Assembly: GCF_001021025.1 (NCBI RefSeq)
Contig: NZ_CP011541.1
Span: forward strand, 1,550,001-1,614,000
Direction of reading: 5' to 3'
From: Corynebacterium epidermidicanis
Lineage (GTDB): Bacteria > Actinomycetota > Actinomycetes > Mycobacteriales > Mycobacteriaceae
DNA: 64,000 nt
Shown here: one piece after another, positions 27,889 to 38,145 of the stretch
Layout: every line of letters starts with the position of its first letter
Position numbering within the stretch: the stretch's first letter is position 1
Program-made: the position numbers and the translations under genes
The notes under the pieces: generated by a model
Told to the model about the DNA's origin: nothing
Database searches by the model: none
What the model saw: only the letters and a program-made list of their open reading frames with translations

Positions 27889-28317
27889 CTAGTCCTCCTT
27901 GTATGGGTTCGCGTCACCGGCGGGCTGGGCATTTTCTGCCAGCGCGCGCAATTCCTCATCTCGTTTCCTGGCCCGAGCGAGTAGCTCCTCCATGTGTGCC
28001 GACGTCTCCGGCACCGTATCTAGCTGGAACGACAGGGTTGGGGTGAATCGGACGCCAAGCTGGTCGCCTACGATCTTGCGTAGCTGACCACGAGCGCGGT
28101 GGAGTGCCTCAGCGGCGGCGTCGGTGTCCGGGTCCTTATCTATCGTTGCCCCACGGACGGTGTAGTAAACGACGGCGTCGTGCAGGTCTCCGCTGACCTT
28201 GCAGTCGGTGATGGTGACGAGTTCCAGGCGGCGATCTTTGACTTCGCGTTCAATCGCGGTGGCAACTATCGTAAGTATCCGTTTTGCTAACCGGGCGGCG
28301 CGTGCGTGATCAACCAT
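27889..28317 (-). CDS. rbfA: Ribosome-binding factor A
   Basis: 142 residues from ATG 28317, with GAGG ten bases upstream; a TTG three codons earlier is also open. The KH-like RbfA fold is recognisable: [25 protein letters not shown] at the start and [18 protein letters not shown] near 85-105. It binds the 30S subunit and assists 16S rRNA 5'-end maturation. It follows the infB terminator, so it has its own promoter in the gap 28318-28430. Confidence 0.95.
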   Translation of the reverse strand: MVDHARAARLAKRILTIVATAIEREVKDRRLELVTITDCKVSGDLHDAVVYYTVRGATIDKDPDTDAAAEALHRARGQLRKIVGDQLGVRFTPTLSFQLDTVPETSAHMEELLARARKRDEELRALAENAQPAGDANPYKED

Positions 28318-28430
28318 TGTTTTCAATCCTCAACTTCGTCGTCGTTTTCTTCGTTTACAGCATATCCGACTCCCCTGCAGTGAAAGCAGGCAGGCTTATC
28401 GACGCCCACCTGGAATCCATTTCATGGGAG

Positions 28431-28477
28431 AAAAACACGCAGCCCTTCCACCCAGACGGGCTTCGGGGCTGCGTGTT
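28431..28477 (-). terminator. infB terminator
   Basis: A 12-bp stem, AACACGCAGCCC with GGGCTGCGTGTT, and a ~20-base loop; TTTTT follows on the minus strand (complement of 28431-28435). It begins 20 bases after the infB stop. Confidence 0.8.
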
Positions 28478-28496
28478 GAGCTAACTCAGTGTGGTA

Positions 28497-31394
28497 CTAG
28501 TCGCGTGGGACTTCTACCATCTCGTAGCATTCGATGATGTCGCCCACCTGGATGTCTGGGTAGGACAGCACCATACCGCATTCGTAACCTGCGGTGACTT
28601 CCACAACGTCGTCCTTTTCACGACGCAGCGAGTCGATGTTGGTCTTTTCCACCACGACGTTACCGTCACGGATAAGGCGAGCCTGAGCGTTGCGACGCAC
28701 CTTACCGGATTCGACCATACAACCTGCGATGAGGCCGACAGCGGATGCCTTGAAGATCGCACGGATCTCGGCCTTGCCCACTTCGCGCTCTTCGTAGATC
28801 GGCTTGAGCATGCCCTTGAGAGCCTGCTCGATTTCCTCGATCACGCGGTAGATGATCGAGTAGTAGCGGATCTCGACGCCCTCGGCGTTAGCTTCTTCCG
28901 TCGCCTTGCCTTCAGCGCGAACGTTGAAGCCGATAATGACAGCGTCGGAGGCTGCAGCCAGCGAGACGTTGGTCTGCGTCACAGCACCGACACCACGGTC
29001 GATGATGTTGAGCTGAACTTCGTCGTCAACCTCGATCTTGAGCAACGCTTCTTCCAGCGCTTCGACCGAACCGGCATTGTCGCCCTTGATGATGAGGTTG
29101 AGGGTCGAGGTTTCCTTGAGCACTGCATCGAGATCTTCCAGGGACACGCGCTTGCGTGCCTTAGCCGCCATTGCGTTGCGCTTACGAGCATTGCGTTGGT
29201 TGGCGATCTGTCGTGCCACGCGGTCGTCTTCGACCACCAGGATGTTGTCGCCGGCGCCAGGCACCGAGTTGAGACCCTGAACCTGCACGGGGCGGGATGG
29301 TCCTGCTTCTTCAACGTCCTCGCCGTACTCGTCGACCATACGACGAACGCGACCATAAGCATCGCCAACGACGATCGAATCGCCGACGCGCAGGGTGCCG
29401 CGCTGAACCAGGATGGTGGCAACTGGACCGCGTCCACGGTCCAGGTGAGCTTCGATAGCTACACCCTGTGCGTCCATTTCTGGGTTTGCGCGCAGATCGA
29501 GAGAGGCATCCGCGGTCAACAGCACGGCTTCCAGCAGGGCGTCGATATTCGTGCCTTGCTTTGCCGAGATGTCAACGAACATGGTTTCGCCACCATATTC
29601 TTCCGGAACAAGTCCGTATTCGGTCAGCTGGCCACGGATCTTGTCCGGGGCGGCGCCTTCCTTATCGATCTTGTTCACGGCAACCACGATCGGCACGTCA
29701 GCGGCCTGCGCGTGGTTGATTGCTTCCACGGTCTGTGGCATGACGCCGTCGTCAGCTGCGACCACCAAGATGGCGATGTCCGTAGACTTCGCGCCACGGG
29801 CACGCATAGCGGTGAAGGCTTCGTGGCCTGGGGTATCCAGGAAGGTGATCGTGCGATCCTGGTCTTCGAGGTGCACCTCGACCTGGTATGCACCAATGCC
29901 CTGGGTGATGCCACCGGCTTCGCCCTTGCCGACGTTTGCCTTACGGATCGTGTCGAGCAAGCGGGTCTTACCGTGGTCAACGTGACCCATGACGGTGACA
30001 ACTGGTGGGCGCTGGGCGAGGTCTTCTTCGCCACCCTCGTCTTCGCCGAAGGTGAGGTCGAAGCTTTCCAGAAGTTCACGGTCTTCGTCCTCTGGGGAGA
30101 CGACCTGAACCTTGTAGTTCATTTCTTCACCGAGCAGCATCAAGGTTTCTTCGGAAACCGATGCCGTAGCAGTGACCATTTCACCCAGGTTGAACAGTGC
30201 CTGCACGAGTGCAGCTGCGTCTGCGCCGATCTTCTCGGCGAAATCGGAAAGGGATGCGCCACGGGCGAGACGCAGCGTTGCGCCACCGCCGTCAGGCAGC
30301 CGCACGCCACCAATGACGTTTGGCGCCTGCATTGCTTCGTATTCACTGCGCTTCTGACGCTTCGACTTACGTCCCTTGCGTGGCGCGCCACCAGGACGCC
30401 CGAATGCACCTGCCGTGCCACCGCGACGTCCGCCGCGACCAGCACCGCCGCCTCCGCCACCAGGACGGTTGAATCCACCTGGTGCGCCACCTGGGCCACC
30501 TGAACCCCCACGACCACGTCCACCACCGGCAGCGCGCGATGGCATCTGACCTGGTGTCGGAGCGTTATTTGGCATCATGGCTGGAGACGGACGACGTCCA
30601 CCGCCTTGACGCTCTGGAGATCCGCCCTGCGCTGGACGTGGGGCACCTTGCCCCGGGCGTCCACCCGGACGAGGCGCACCTTGACCTGGGCGTCCACCTG
30701 GACGAGGGCCACCTTGGCCTGGACGAGGGGCGCCGCCACCCGGGCGTGGTCCACCCTGACCTGGTCGAGGTGCTCCCCCACCTGGGCGCGGAGCTGGGCG
30801 CTCCGAAGATCCAGTGGAAAACGGGTTGTTCGCTACGCGTGGAGCGCGTGCGCCTGGCTTAGGACCTGGCTTTGCCATGGGCCGTGGGATGCGGTTCTCG
30901 CCCTCAGCTGGCTTGTCTGCAGCTGGTGTGGCAGCGCTAGCTTGACCTGGCTTTGGAGCTCCTGGCTTTGCTGCCCCAGGTTTTGCACCAGGGGTCGGTG
31001 CACGAAACTCTGGCTGTGCCGAGGTCGCAGGCTGTGCCGGGGTTGGCTTCGCAGCAGCTGGCTTCGCGGCAGGTTGTGCTGGCTTCGCAGCAGCGGCAGC
31101 TGGCTTAGGAGCAGCTGGAGCGGCTGGCTTGGCACCTGGCTTCGGCGCTCCTGGTTTTGCACCGGACGTCGAGGCAGGCTTAGCGGCTGGCTTGGAGGCG
31201 GCAGGCTGTGCAGCGGCGTCACTACCACCGTTTTGTGATGCGTAAAATTCGGTCATCTTCTTCACCACTGGTGGTTCGATGGTGGAAGATGCAGTTTTGA
31301 CGAACTCGCCCTGATCTTTCAGGGTGCCGAGCAGTTCCTTGCTGGTAATACCGAGCTGCTTTGCGAGCTCATGTACACGTAGCTTTCCGGGCAC
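28497..31394 (-). CDS. infB: Translation initiation factor IF-2
   Basis: 965 residues from GTG 31394 ([14 protein letters not shown]), preceded by AAGGAGAAAA. An N-terminal IF2N domain (residues 1-55) is followed by ~300 residues of Ala/Pro/Lys- and then Gly/Pro/Arg-rich sequence, a second IF2N motif, and the GTPase domain ([20 protein letters not shown]). The C-terminal domains bind fMet-tRNA. The Gly/Pro/Arg-rich stretch (about 30600-30790) repeats a short PRPGQGG/APRPG unit. IF-2 places initiator tRNA on the 30S subunit. Confidence 0.97.
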   Translation of the reverse strand: MPGKLRVHELAKQLGITSKELLGTLKDQGEFVKTASSTIEPPVVKKMTEFYASQNGGSDAAAQPAASKPAAKPASTSGAKPGAPKPGAKPAAPAAPKPAAAAAKPAQPAAKPAAAKPTPAQPATSAQPEFRAPTPGAKPGAAKPGAPKPGQASAATPAADKPAEGENRIPRPMAKPGPKPGARAPRVANNPFSTGSSERPAPRPGGGAPRPGQGGPRPGGGAPRPGQGGPRPGGRPGQGAPRPGGRPGQGAPRPAQGGSPERQGGGRRPSPAMMPNNAPTPGQMPSRAAGGGRGRGGSGGPGGAPGGFNRPGGGGGGAGRGGRRGGTAGAFGRPGGAPRKGRKSKRQKRSEYEAMQAPNVIGGVRLPDGGGATLRLARGASLSDFAEKIGADAAALVQALFNLGEMVTATASVSEETLMLLGEEMNYKVQVVSPEDEDRELLESFDLTFGEDEGGEEDLAQRPPVVTVMGHVDHGKTRLLDTIRKANVGKGEAGGITQGIGAYQVEVHLEDQDRTITFLDTPGHEAFTAMRARGAKSTDIAILVVAADDGVMPQTVEAINHAQAADVPIVVAVNKIDKEGAAPDKIRGQLTEYGLVPEEYGGETMFVDISAKQGTNIDALLEAVLLTADASLDLRANPEMDAQGVAIEAHLDRGRGPVATILVQRGTLRVGDSIVVGDAYGRVRRMVDEYGEDVEEAGPSRPVQVQGLNSVPGAGDNILVVEDDRVARQIANQRNARKRNAMAAKARKRVSLEDLDAVLKETSTLNLIIKGDNAGSVEALEEALLKIEVDDEVQLNIIDRGVGAVTQTNVSLAAASDAVIIGFNVRAEGKATEEANAEGVEIRYYSIIYRVIEEIEQALKGMLKPIYEEREVGKAEIRAIFKASAVGLIAGCMVESGKVRRNAQARLIRDGNVVVEKTNIDSLRREKDDVVEVTAGYECGMVLSYPDIQVGDIIECYEMVEVPRD

Positions 31395-31518
31395 TTTTCT
31401 CCTTGTGTTGTTGCTAGAAGCCCACAAGGAGTGCGCCGGCGGGCGTGCTCGTTGTTTCAGCTTCTAGCGATGTTCGTTGACGTTCATCGCTGATGCTTCA
31501 TCGTGTGCTCATCAGTGT

Positions 31519-31842
31519 TTAATGTCTTTCTTCTTCGGTGGCGGGCCCAGCATGTAATGCGGACACATATGCCCGCACTGGACCGGTATCTAGGTTTCCA
31601 GACACCCGCAACGCTCGGCCAAAGGCTTTGCGTTGCTCAGCAATGTCCAACGCGTCGAGCGTCGGTGTGATCCATGCGCCCCGGCCGCCAAGCTTGCGCT
31701 TCGGGTCCGGCACCACGATTACGGGGTTTTCTCCTTGAGCTACTACCCGCAACAAGGTGGACTCTGGTTGGGGACGCTTTGTTGCTATGCAGGTGCGAAT
31801 TCGGTGGTGCCCGCCGGAGCGAGGTGCCGAAGTCAACTGCAT
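31519..31842 (-). CDS. YlxR (DUF448) family RNA-binding protein
   Basis: 107 residues from ATG 31842, preceded by TTAGGA. The family signature is RIRTCIATKR near residue 17, followed by GRGAWITPTLDALDIAEQRKAFGRAL. YlxR proteins are small, basic, nucleic-acid-binding and sit between nusA and infB in most bacteria; a role with RNase P or in transcription has been suggested. Separated from nusA by a terminator, so some independent transcription is likely. Confidence 0.88.
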   Translation of the reverse strand: MQLTSAPRSGGHHRIRTCIATKRPQPESTLLRVVAQGENPVIVVPDPKRKLGGRGAWITPTLDALDIAEQRKAFGRALRVSGNLDTGPVRAYVSALHAGPATEEERH

Positions 31843-31939
31843 GTACGTCCTAACAAATATCGAGACCACTAGTGGCAAAAGGCAATAAAAAATCGCCAGC
31901 TCGCGCAGGAGCCGTATTTGAGTGTACGCCTATTTGGGC

Positions 31940-31981
31940 AAAAAGTTAACCTGGGGTTTACCGCGTGGCGTACCCCAGGTT
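31940..31981 (-). terminator. Terminator after nusA
   Basis: A 10-bp perfect stem, AACCTGGGGT with ACCCCAGGTT, and a 14-base loop; on the minus strand AACTTTTTG follows. It lies 33 bases after nusA and upstream of ylxR and infB, so it probably lets only part of the transcripts read on. Confidence 0.75.
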
Positions 31982-32014
31982 GTATTCCGCTTCGTCGTTT
32001 GGTTTTGCGACAGC

Positions 32015-33013
32015 CTATTCGGCAGGTTCAGCGTCCGAGCGGATGTCGATCTTCCAGCCGGTCAAACGTGCTGCCAGACGCGCGTTTTGACCTTCCTTAC
32101 CGATGGCCAGGGACAGCTGGTAATCAGGTACTACGACTTGAGCGTGCTGCGTTTCATGATCAATTACCTCAACGCTCACAACCTTGGAAGGAGCGAGTGC
32201 ATTACCGACGAATTTTGCTGGATCTTCGTCGTAGTCGATGATGTCGATCTTTTCTCCGCCGAGATCGTTCATGATGTTGGTTACGCGCTGTCCTCGCGGA
32301 CCAATACAGGCGCCCTTGGCGTTGAGGCCCTTAATTTTCGCTCGCACTGCCACCTTAGAGCGGTGTCCGGCTTCACGGGCGATACCCATGATTTCCACTG
32401 AGCCGTCAGCAACCTCAGGGATTTCCAGTTCAAAGAGTCGTCGGACCAACTCGGGGTGGGTGCGGGAAACGTTGATGACAACGTTTCGTGGCTGCCGGTT
32501 TACCTCAACGACGTAGACCTTAACGCGGTCACCATGCGCGAGCTTTTCGCCTGGGATTTGCTCAGCCGGCAGCAACAGACCGTCCTGGCCTGCTACTTCG
32601 GTGCCCAGGTTTACAACGACAATGCCGCGTTCGTTCAGCCGGGAATCGGCTTCGACGATACCCGACACGACGCGTCCTTCAACGCCTTGGTACTGGTCAT
32701 AGGTCTGCGCAGCTTCGGCTTCGCGCATGCGCTGGATGATTGCGTCGCGTACCGCCAAAGCGCCCACGCGTCCGAAATCTTTGGGGGTGTCGTCGTACTC
32801 GGAAATGACATTGCCATCTTCGTCGCGTTCAGTCACGACGACAGAAACGGCACCGGTCAGGGTGTCAATATCAACCCGAGCTGTGGAGCTTTCCAGCTTG
32901 TTTGCGGAAAGGTAGGTCTCGCGCAGCGCTCCAGCAATGGTGAGGAGTAGTTCCCGAACCTCAATACCCTTGTCTTTTTCGATCGCTTCCAGCGCTTTTA
33001 GGTCAATATTCAC
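32015..33013 (-). CDS. nusA: Transcription termination/antitermination factor NusA
   Basis: 332 residues from GTG 33013, preceded by GAGAGG and overlapping the rimP stop by four bases (GTGA). Order: N-terminal polymerase-binding domain (1-100), S1 domain (about 110-180), two KH domains ([24 protein letters not shown] near 245; [24 protein letters not shown] near 305). The E. coli-type C-terminal acidic repeats are absent, as usual in actinobacteria. It affects pausing, termination and rRNA antitermination. Confidence 0.96.
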   Translation of the reverse strand: MNIDLKALEAIEKDKGIEVRELLLTIAGALRETYLSANKLESSTARVDIDTLTGAVSVVVTERDEDGNVISEYDDTPKDFGRVGALAVRDAIIQRMREAEAAQTYDQYQGVEGRVVSGIVEADSRLNERGIVVVNLGTEVAGQDGLLLPAEQIPGEKLAHGDRVKVYVVEVNRQPRNVVINVSRTHPELVRRLFELEIPEVADGSVEIMGIAREAGHRSKVAVRAKIKGLNAKGACIGPRGQRVTNIMNDLGGEKIDIIDYDEDPAKFVGNALAPSKVVSVEVIDHETQHAQVVVPDYQLSLAIGKEGQNARLAARLTGWKIDIRSDAEPAE

Positions 33014-33564
33014 TTGTTTTCCTCTCGCCATGTAATGGCTTCGTCATAGGTCAATTCCGCCAAGGCTTGCTCATCGGCTGGCACATTGGCGAATTCAATT
33101 TCTACCACTGCCTTGGCCTCGGAAGCCAATTCGTGCTCGACGACCTGCAGTTTCTTTCCCTCTCGGGTGATAAGAATGGCGGAAGTCTCTGCGTCGTTAA
33201 GCGCGCCGATGCGGTAGAAGCTGGTGCGGTCAGCTACGGTCACGGCGACCTTGCGGCCACGGTTGCGTCGCCAGTGGCGCGTGGCGGTCAGCGGGGTGTC
33301 CACGCCTGGAGTGCTGAGTTCGAGGGTATAACCTGCGCCAAAGTTGACTTCGCCGTTTGCTTCGGCGGCGTCGAGGGCGTCGGAGATGTCGCCGGAAACT
33401 ACCTCGAGTTTGTCCAAGTCTGGCCGATCATCGGCGTCAACAGCGATGATGACCGCGGATTTCGCCCCAGCGCGGTTGACTTTGATGGACTCTTCGTCGA
33501 GGTGGTGGGAGTCCAGGATGTGCGCGATGAGCTCGGAAATTTTCTCAGAACTTGGAAATGCCAT
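33010..33564 (-). CDS. rimP: Ribosome maturation factor RimP
   Basis: 184 residues from ATG 33564 ([13 protein letters not shown]). The conserved [13 protein letters not shown] and [14 protein letters not shown] segments mark the family; the C-terminal SH3-like domain follows. RimP assists 30S assembly. It is translationally coupled to nusA and lies 38 bases from the divergent lipoprotein gene. Confidence 0.93.
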   Translation of the reverse strand: MAFPSSEKISELIAHILDSHHLDEESIKVNRAGAKSAVIIAVDADDRPDLDKLEVVSGDISDALDAAEANGEVNFGAGYTLELSTPGVDTPLTATRHWRRNRGRKVAVTVADRTSFYRIGALNDAETSAILITREGKKLQVVEHELASEAKAVVEIEFANVPADEQALAELTYDEAITWREENK

Positions 33565-33602
33565 GCCGATCAGCATAGCGCCAGTGCGTACACTATTTCG
33601 TT

Positions 33603-34439
33603 GTGAACCGCTGCAGCCTCATTCTTCTCCCCGTTTTCTTCCTCGGTGCTTGCTCGCTGACCCCAGCGCCCACCCCCAACCCGACGCTGAATAATTTAGG
33701 GCACAGCGCGCTTAACGACGCCGCGAACCGAACCTCCACCTCTTCAAACATCGCGGACCTGCGCGCGCAACAAGCCGAACAGTTGTTCGCCGAGGTCCGG
33801 CGTCTGTGCGGCACCACGAAAGAGGGGCAGACCCCGGAGTCATGCCTCGTGCCTACGGCGGATGCTCAACCGAGCACTGACCCCGCGAACACACCACAGC
33901 GTGCCGCGGAGCAAATACTGGCCACTGTGGGTGATATTCCCGCGGAGTCGATGCCCCTGATAGCGCGAATCCATACCCAGTTGGCGGTTCTTGGGGCACA
34001 CCCATCGATCACTGATTCCGCTCCAGGCAATGGTGGTGAACCCGCTCGGAAGCTCTTAGAATGGGAAAACTCTGTAGTCTACGGTCTACACGTGGCATTG
34101 GCCTACGCTGGTTCCGCTACCCCGGACATCGAATCTGCAATCGAACGTCACGAAGCTCGAGTTGAGGCGCTGCGCGCCAGCATCCCGAATGCCCCCGCAG
34201 CCGCACCCGCTTATTCTCTCCGGGATTACCCGCAGCCGAAAGATGCGGCCTCGGTGAAAGTGTTACTCACAGCTTTGGAATCCGACACCGTCTCGCAGTG
34301 GAATATTGCGGCCTCCCAGTCTGCCGATGCCGCGTGGCGGGCGTACGGGTTGTCGGTCTCGGCGGAGTCAGCGCGGATTGCTGCCGAGATGCTTACCGCG
34401 CAGGGCAAAGATCCGCTTCAAGCTGAGTTTGCGCAGTAG
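33603..34439 (+). CDS. Putative lipoprotein with DUF4439 (ferritin-like) domain
   Basis: 278 residues from GTG 33603. A short lipoprotein signal ([14 protein letters not shown], cysteine at residue 17) is followed by a Thr/Pro/Asn-rich linker and a helical C-terminal domain (about residues 140-278) of the DUF4439 type, which is ferritin-like and often found beside rimP/nusA in actinobacteria. Expected to be anchored on the outer face of the membrane. Function unknown. It has no close upstream leader and may be leaderless. Confidence 0.8.
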   Translation: MNRCSLILLPVFFLGACSLTPAPTPNPTLNNLGHSALNDAANRTSTSSNIADLRAQQAEQLFAEVRRLCGTTKEGQTPESCLVPTADAQPSTDPANTPQRAAEQILATVGDIPAESMPLIARIHTQLAVLGAHPSITDSAPGNGGEPARKLLEWENSVVYGLHVALAYAGSATPDIESAIERHEARVEALRASIPNAPAAAPAYSLRDYPQPKDAASVKVLLTALESDTVSQWNIAASQSADAAWRAYGLSVSAESARIAAEMLTAQGKDPLQAEFAQ

Positions 34440-34448
34440 AAGCAGCAA

Positions 34449-34487
34449 AAAGGGTGAGCCTGGAAACTACAGCGAGGCTCACCCTTT
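34449..34487. terminator. Bidirectional terminator between lipoprotein gene and proS
   Basis: A 13-bp perfect stem AAAGGGTGAGCCT with AGGCTCACCCTTT. A-rich sequence before and TCTT after the stem make it useful on both strands, and the flanking genes converge on it. Confidence 0.8.
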
Positions 34488-34503
34488 CTTCACATCTTCG
34501 GTT

Positions 34504-36255
34504 TTAACCGAGGAGTTCTTGGACCTTGGCGACCACGGACTCAAATGGCAGCTCAAGGGTTTCGCCGCCGCGAATGCGCAGCTCGACGTTTCCGTCGGCG
34601 AAGGAACGGCCCAGGATTACCGCTAGTGGCATACCCAGCAGTTCGGCGTCCTTGAACTTCACGCCTGGGGAGACCTTAGGGCGGTCGTCGAAAAGCACTT
34701 CGATGCCGGCCGCGGAAAGCTCCTGGACGAGGGATTCGGCAGCATCGGTAACGGCGGCGTCCTTGTTAGCGACCGCGACATGTACCTGGAACGGCGCGAC
34801 CTCGATGGGCCAGTTCAGACCCTTGTCGTCGTGGCGCTGCTCCGCGAGCACGGCGATGAGGCGGGATACGCCGATGCCGTAGGACCCCATGGTAGGGACG
34901 GCAGTTTTGCCATTTTGGTCGAGGATTTGCACGTCGAAGGCCTTGGTGTACTTGCGTCCCAGCTGGAAGATGTGGCCGATCTCGATGCCACGTTCCAAGG
35001 TCAGCGTACCCATGCCCTCGGGAGCTGGGTCGCCCTCGCGGATTTCAGCGACCTCGATGAAGCCGTCAGGGGTGAAGTCGCGGCCGCAGACCATACCGAC
35101 GACATGCTGGTTCTTGTGGTCAGCGCCCGTGATCCACGAAGTGCCCGAGACGACGCGTGGATCCGCGAGTACGCGCACGCCATTTTCAGCCAGCCCGCGC
35201 GGGCCGATGTAGCCCTTGACCAGGAATGGGTACTTCTTGAAGTCCTCGTCAGAAATGAGTTCGACTTCCGCTGGCTCGAACGAGGCCTCGAGGCGCTTCA
35301 TATCCGCTTCGCGGTCACCTGGAAGCAAGATTCCTGTGAGCTCCCACTCCCCGCCCGGCTGGCGAACCTTCACCGCCAGGCACTTCAGAGTGTCTGCGGC
35401 TTGGACTTCGCGACCGTCAACGGTGATACCGATACTGCGAGCCCACTCCACGAGCGCGTCGATGGTGACGGCATCCGGGGTGTCATGGACTTCGGCGGCT
35501 GGCTGGCCCTCGATTGGCTTTTCGACGCCCGGCTGCGTCACCACAGCTTCCACATTGGCGGCGTAGTCACCATCGGTCGCCCGCACGAAGGCGTCTTCGC
35601 CATTTGGCGAGATAGCCAGGAATTCCTCGGAAGCAGACCCGCCCATCGCGCCTGAGGTAGCGGCACAGATGGCGTATTCAACTCCGAGGCGATCAAAAAC
35701 GGCCTGGTAGGCGCGACGGTGCGCCTGGTAGGACTCTTCCAGGCCTGCGTCGTCCATGTCGAAGGAGTAGGAGTCCTTCATCACGAACTCGCGGCCGCGC
35801 AGAATGCCTGCTCGTGGTCGCTCTTCGTCGCGGTACTTGGTCTGGATTTGGTACAGGGTGACCGGGAAGTCCTTGTAGGAGCTGTAGAGGTCCTTGACGG
35901 CCCCCGTGAACATTTCTTCGTGGGTTGGGCCGAGCAGCATGTCCGCGTCTTTGCGGTCTTTGAGGCGGAAGAGGGAGTCACCGTACTCGGTCCAACGGTT
36001 CGTCGTCTCGTAAGGTTCGCGTGGCAGCAGCGCTGGGAACGCCAGCTCCTGCGCGCCGATCGCGTTCATTTCTTCACGCACGACGCGCTCAATGTTGCGC
36101 AGCACCTTCAAACCCAGTGGCAGCCAGGAGTACACACCTGGGGCGACGCGTCGGATGTAACCTGCCCGGACCAGCAATTTATGACTTGGGACTTCGGCGT
36201 CAGCCGGGTCTTCGCGCAAGGTGCGAAGAAACAGTGAGGACATGCGAGTGATCAT
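34504..36255 (-). CDS. proS: Prolyl-tRNA synthetase
   Basis: 583 residues. Class II motifs are visible: [27 protein letters not shown] near residue 140 (motif 2), the inserted editing domain (about 225-390) and [17 protein letters not shown] near 440 (motif 3). The anticodon-binding domain ends the protein. This is the long bacterial ProRS form with the INS editing domain, charging tRNA-Pro and clearing Ala-tRNA-Pro. Confidence 0.97.
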   Translation of the reverse strand: MITRMSSLFLRTLREDPADAEVPSHKLLVRAGYIRRVAPGVYSWLPLGLKVLRNIERVVREEMNAIGAQELAFPALLPREPYETTNRWTEYGDSLFRLKDRKDADMLLGPTHEEMFTGAVKDLYSSYKDFPVTLYQIQTKYRDEERPRAGILRGREFVMKDSYSFDMDDAGLEESYQAHRRAYQAVFDRLGVEYAICAATSGAMGGSASEEFLAISPNGEDAFVRATDGDYAANVEAVVTQPGVEKPIEGQPAAEVHDTPDAVTIDALVEWARSIGITVDGREVQAADTLKCLAVKVRQPGGEWELTGILLPGDREADMKRLEASFEPAEVELISDEDFKKYPFLVKGYIGPRGLAENGVRVLADPRVVSGTSWITGADHKNQHVVGMVCGRDFTPDGFIEVAEIREGDPAPEGMGTLTLERGIEIGHIFQLGRKYTKAFDVQILDQNGKTAVPTMGSYGIGVSRLIAVLAEQRHDDKGLNWPIEVAPFQVHVAVANKDAAVTDAAESLVQELSAAGIEVLFDDRPKVSPGVKFKDAELLGMPLAVILGRSFADGNVELRIRGGETLELPFESVVAKVQELLG

Positions 36256-36359
36256 GGTTGATTAGTATATCTACCGCACCCGCACGCTTCTCGACGACCA
36301 TAGCTTCCCACACGCGACTCAAAGCCGAGCACTTCTGAACTAGCAGTATCCTAAACAGC

Positions 36360-37073
36360 ATGCTGATCGTGCTGCCACCGTCCGAAACCAAAGCCTGGGG
36401 AGGCACCGGAGCCCCGCTTGACCTCTCATCTTTAAGCTTCCCAGCCCTGGGTCAGGTCCGGCTGAAGAACGCCCGCGACCTCGCACGTTTGTCTGAGAAG
36501 CGCGCGATGGAAGTGCTCGGCTTGTCTGACAAACAGCGCGAGGAAGCCGTCGCCAATCGCGCGCTTTTTGAAGCTCCCACCATGCCCGCGCTCGAGCGCT
36601 ACACTGGCGTGCTGTACGATGCCCTATCCGCAGGATCCCTTCCTGTTCTTGCTTTGGAACGCTTGGTGGTGTGCTCGGCTTTGTTTGGTCTGGTCAGTGC
36701 GTCGGACTGGATCCCGCATTACCGGCTCTCCGGGGGCACGAAGCTGCCCCGATCGCGTGGCGAGGTGCCAACCATGAAAGCCCGCTGGGGATCGTTGATT
36801 TCTTCTGAGTTGGCTTCTGTTGATTTTGTCGTTGACCTCCGCTCCGGCACGTACCAGCAGCTCGGTCGTGTTCCGGGCGCTGTCACCGTGCGGGTGGAAA
36901 AAGACGGCAAAGTGGTTAGCCACTTCAACAAGCACTACCGCGGGCTGGTGGCTCGGGAATTGGCTCTTTCGGAGGTTTCTTGTGCCTCTGTGTCCGAGGT
37001 CTTGGACGTGCTCCGTGAAGCGGGAATGACAGTGGAACAACGGAGCGAGACGGAGATTTGCTTAGTGGTTTAG
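36360..37073 (+). CDS. yaaA: Peroxide stress protein YaaA (DUF328/UPF0246)
   Basis: 237 residues, beginning MLIVLPPSETKAWGG, the signature of the family, with YTGVLYDALSAGSLP and the RSGTYQQLG near the middle and C-terminus. In E. coli YaaA limits intracellular iron and oxidative DNA damage during peroxide stress and binds DNA. Divergent from proS with a ~100-base shared promoter region. Confidence 0.85.
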   Translation: MLIVLPPSETKAWGGTGAPLDLSSLSFPALGQVRLKNARDLARLSEKRAMEVLGLSDKQREEAVANRALFEAPTMPALERYTGVLYDALSAGSLPVLALERLVVCSALFGLVSASDWIPHYRLSGGTKLPRSRGEVPTMKARWGSLISSELASVDFVVDLRSGTYQQLGRVPGAVTVRVEKDGKVVSHFNKHYRGLVARELALSEVSCASVSEVLDVLREAGMTVEQRSETEICLVV

Positions 37074-37104
37074 GGGGTCCCAGCCTGCCATGGCGTACGG
37101 GGGT

Positions 37105-37178
37105 GGTGCCAAACTTCACCACACCGAAATGCCAAAAACATCCCCACAAACTCCCACACGGTGTGGCCAACCCGCGCC
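37105..37178. repeat. Small hairpin repeat, copy B
   Basis: CCAAACTTCACCACACCGAAA at the left and CACGGTGTGGCCAACCCG at the right; CCACACCG pairs exactly with CGGTGTGG around a ~35-base loop. It fills the gap between yaaA and the deacetylase and may act as terminator for both. Copy A is at 21254-21320. Confidence 0.45.
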
Positions 37179-37200
37179 CACAAGACCCCCAACTCCATGC

Positions 37201-38089
37201 TTACGGCCACACGAACGCGGTGTCTCCTCGTCGCCTCAGCTCGATCAGGGCTGCCCGCACTCCAGCTGCCGTCCCGGACGACGGCTGGTTCATGTGTCCG
37301 ATGCAAATTGCCCCATTGGGCGCGTTCAACAGTTCGCGGGTGACGGTTCCGGCAGGCGCTGTTGCCCCGGCATCGACATTGGTGGTGAAGCCAATTACTT
37401 GGTATCCACCCTGCGTCAGCATGTCGACGCAGACGTCGTCGTAATGTGCGGTGCCGGAGCGAAACTTCGTCATTTCTGTTCCGAATTTGTCCCGCACATG
37501 CTGCATGTTGGTCTCAACTTCGGCGGCGGCCTCAGCAAGCGAAGCAGTACCTCCGATCTCGTAGGCCGACCTGCCGGTGCTGCTGAGTGGCACATGGGCG
37601 GTTCCGTGGTTGTGGACGCGGAAGAGGGAGTCTTCGATGAGTTCCCTGGTGAGGTCGGGGTGGGTGTCGATCCAGCGCCGATTCAAAAATAAGGTAGCGG
37701 GGGCGCCGAACTCACGCAACATGTCCAGCAAGGCCCGATCCACCCCGGATCCCTTTTGGTCCGCCACAGGCATCGAAAGTCAACGCGAGGGTGCGCTTGC
37801 CTGGAAGTGGTGGCACCGTTGACACGATGCCGGGAAAGCTCAGCCCCCAGTTTTGAGGTTGCCGACCAGCGAAATCTTGTGGCCGCAACGGTCGCAACAA
37901 AGACTCCACAGGGGCGGCCACCTGAACGGCCTGGGCCTCCTCGAACAACGGGCCAGTAGGTGCGGGGACGGATCTTCCTCGCGTGGAAACCTCGTAGGCT
38001 CCCACCCCCATGGCAGCAACCGCAAGCGAGAGAACGCCACGCCTACTGAGGCTGCCTTTGGTTGGAGTGGGGGCGCAACGATGGCACAT
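37201..38089 (-). pseudogene. Polysaccharide deacetylase with Tat-like signal, broken by a +1 frameshift
   Basis: The first part (ATG 38089) has a twin-arginine-like signal, SRRGVLSLAVAAMG (residues about 16-29), and reaches LALTFDACGGPKG, the NodB motif-1 aspartate of the actinobacterial TFDACGG subgroup. The frame then goes out. The rest continues in the next frame with SGVDRALLDMLREFGAPATLFLN, the metal-histidine motif VHNHGTAH and the later NodB motifs to 37201. The 889-base span is 3n+1. Dropping one A or G from AAAAGGG (about 37754-37760) restores PKGSGVDR. It would have been an exported hydrolase acting on cell-wall or surface glycans. Real mutation or sequencing error cannot be told apart here. 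Confidence 0.8.
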
Positions 38090-38111
38090 TGGGGGCACTC
38101 CAATTTCAGCG

Positions 38112-38145
38112 AAGTTTTCAACGGTTGAATAACAGTTGAAAACTT
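38112..38145. repeat. AT-rich inverted repeat after cobA
   Basis: AAGTTTTCAAC and GTTGAAAACTT form a perfect 11-base inverted repeat with a 12-base spacer, touching the cobA stop and lying upstream of the deacetylase start. It could be a weak terminator of cobA or an operator for the deacetylase gene. No T-run follows. Confidence 0.5.

Noticed and set aside
28491..30503. 670-codon open frame on the plus strand opposite infB
   Set aside because: It is an antisense shadow of the GC-rich IF-2 gene, with untypical composition (rich in His, Asp, Val), no ribosome-binding site and no recognisable domain.
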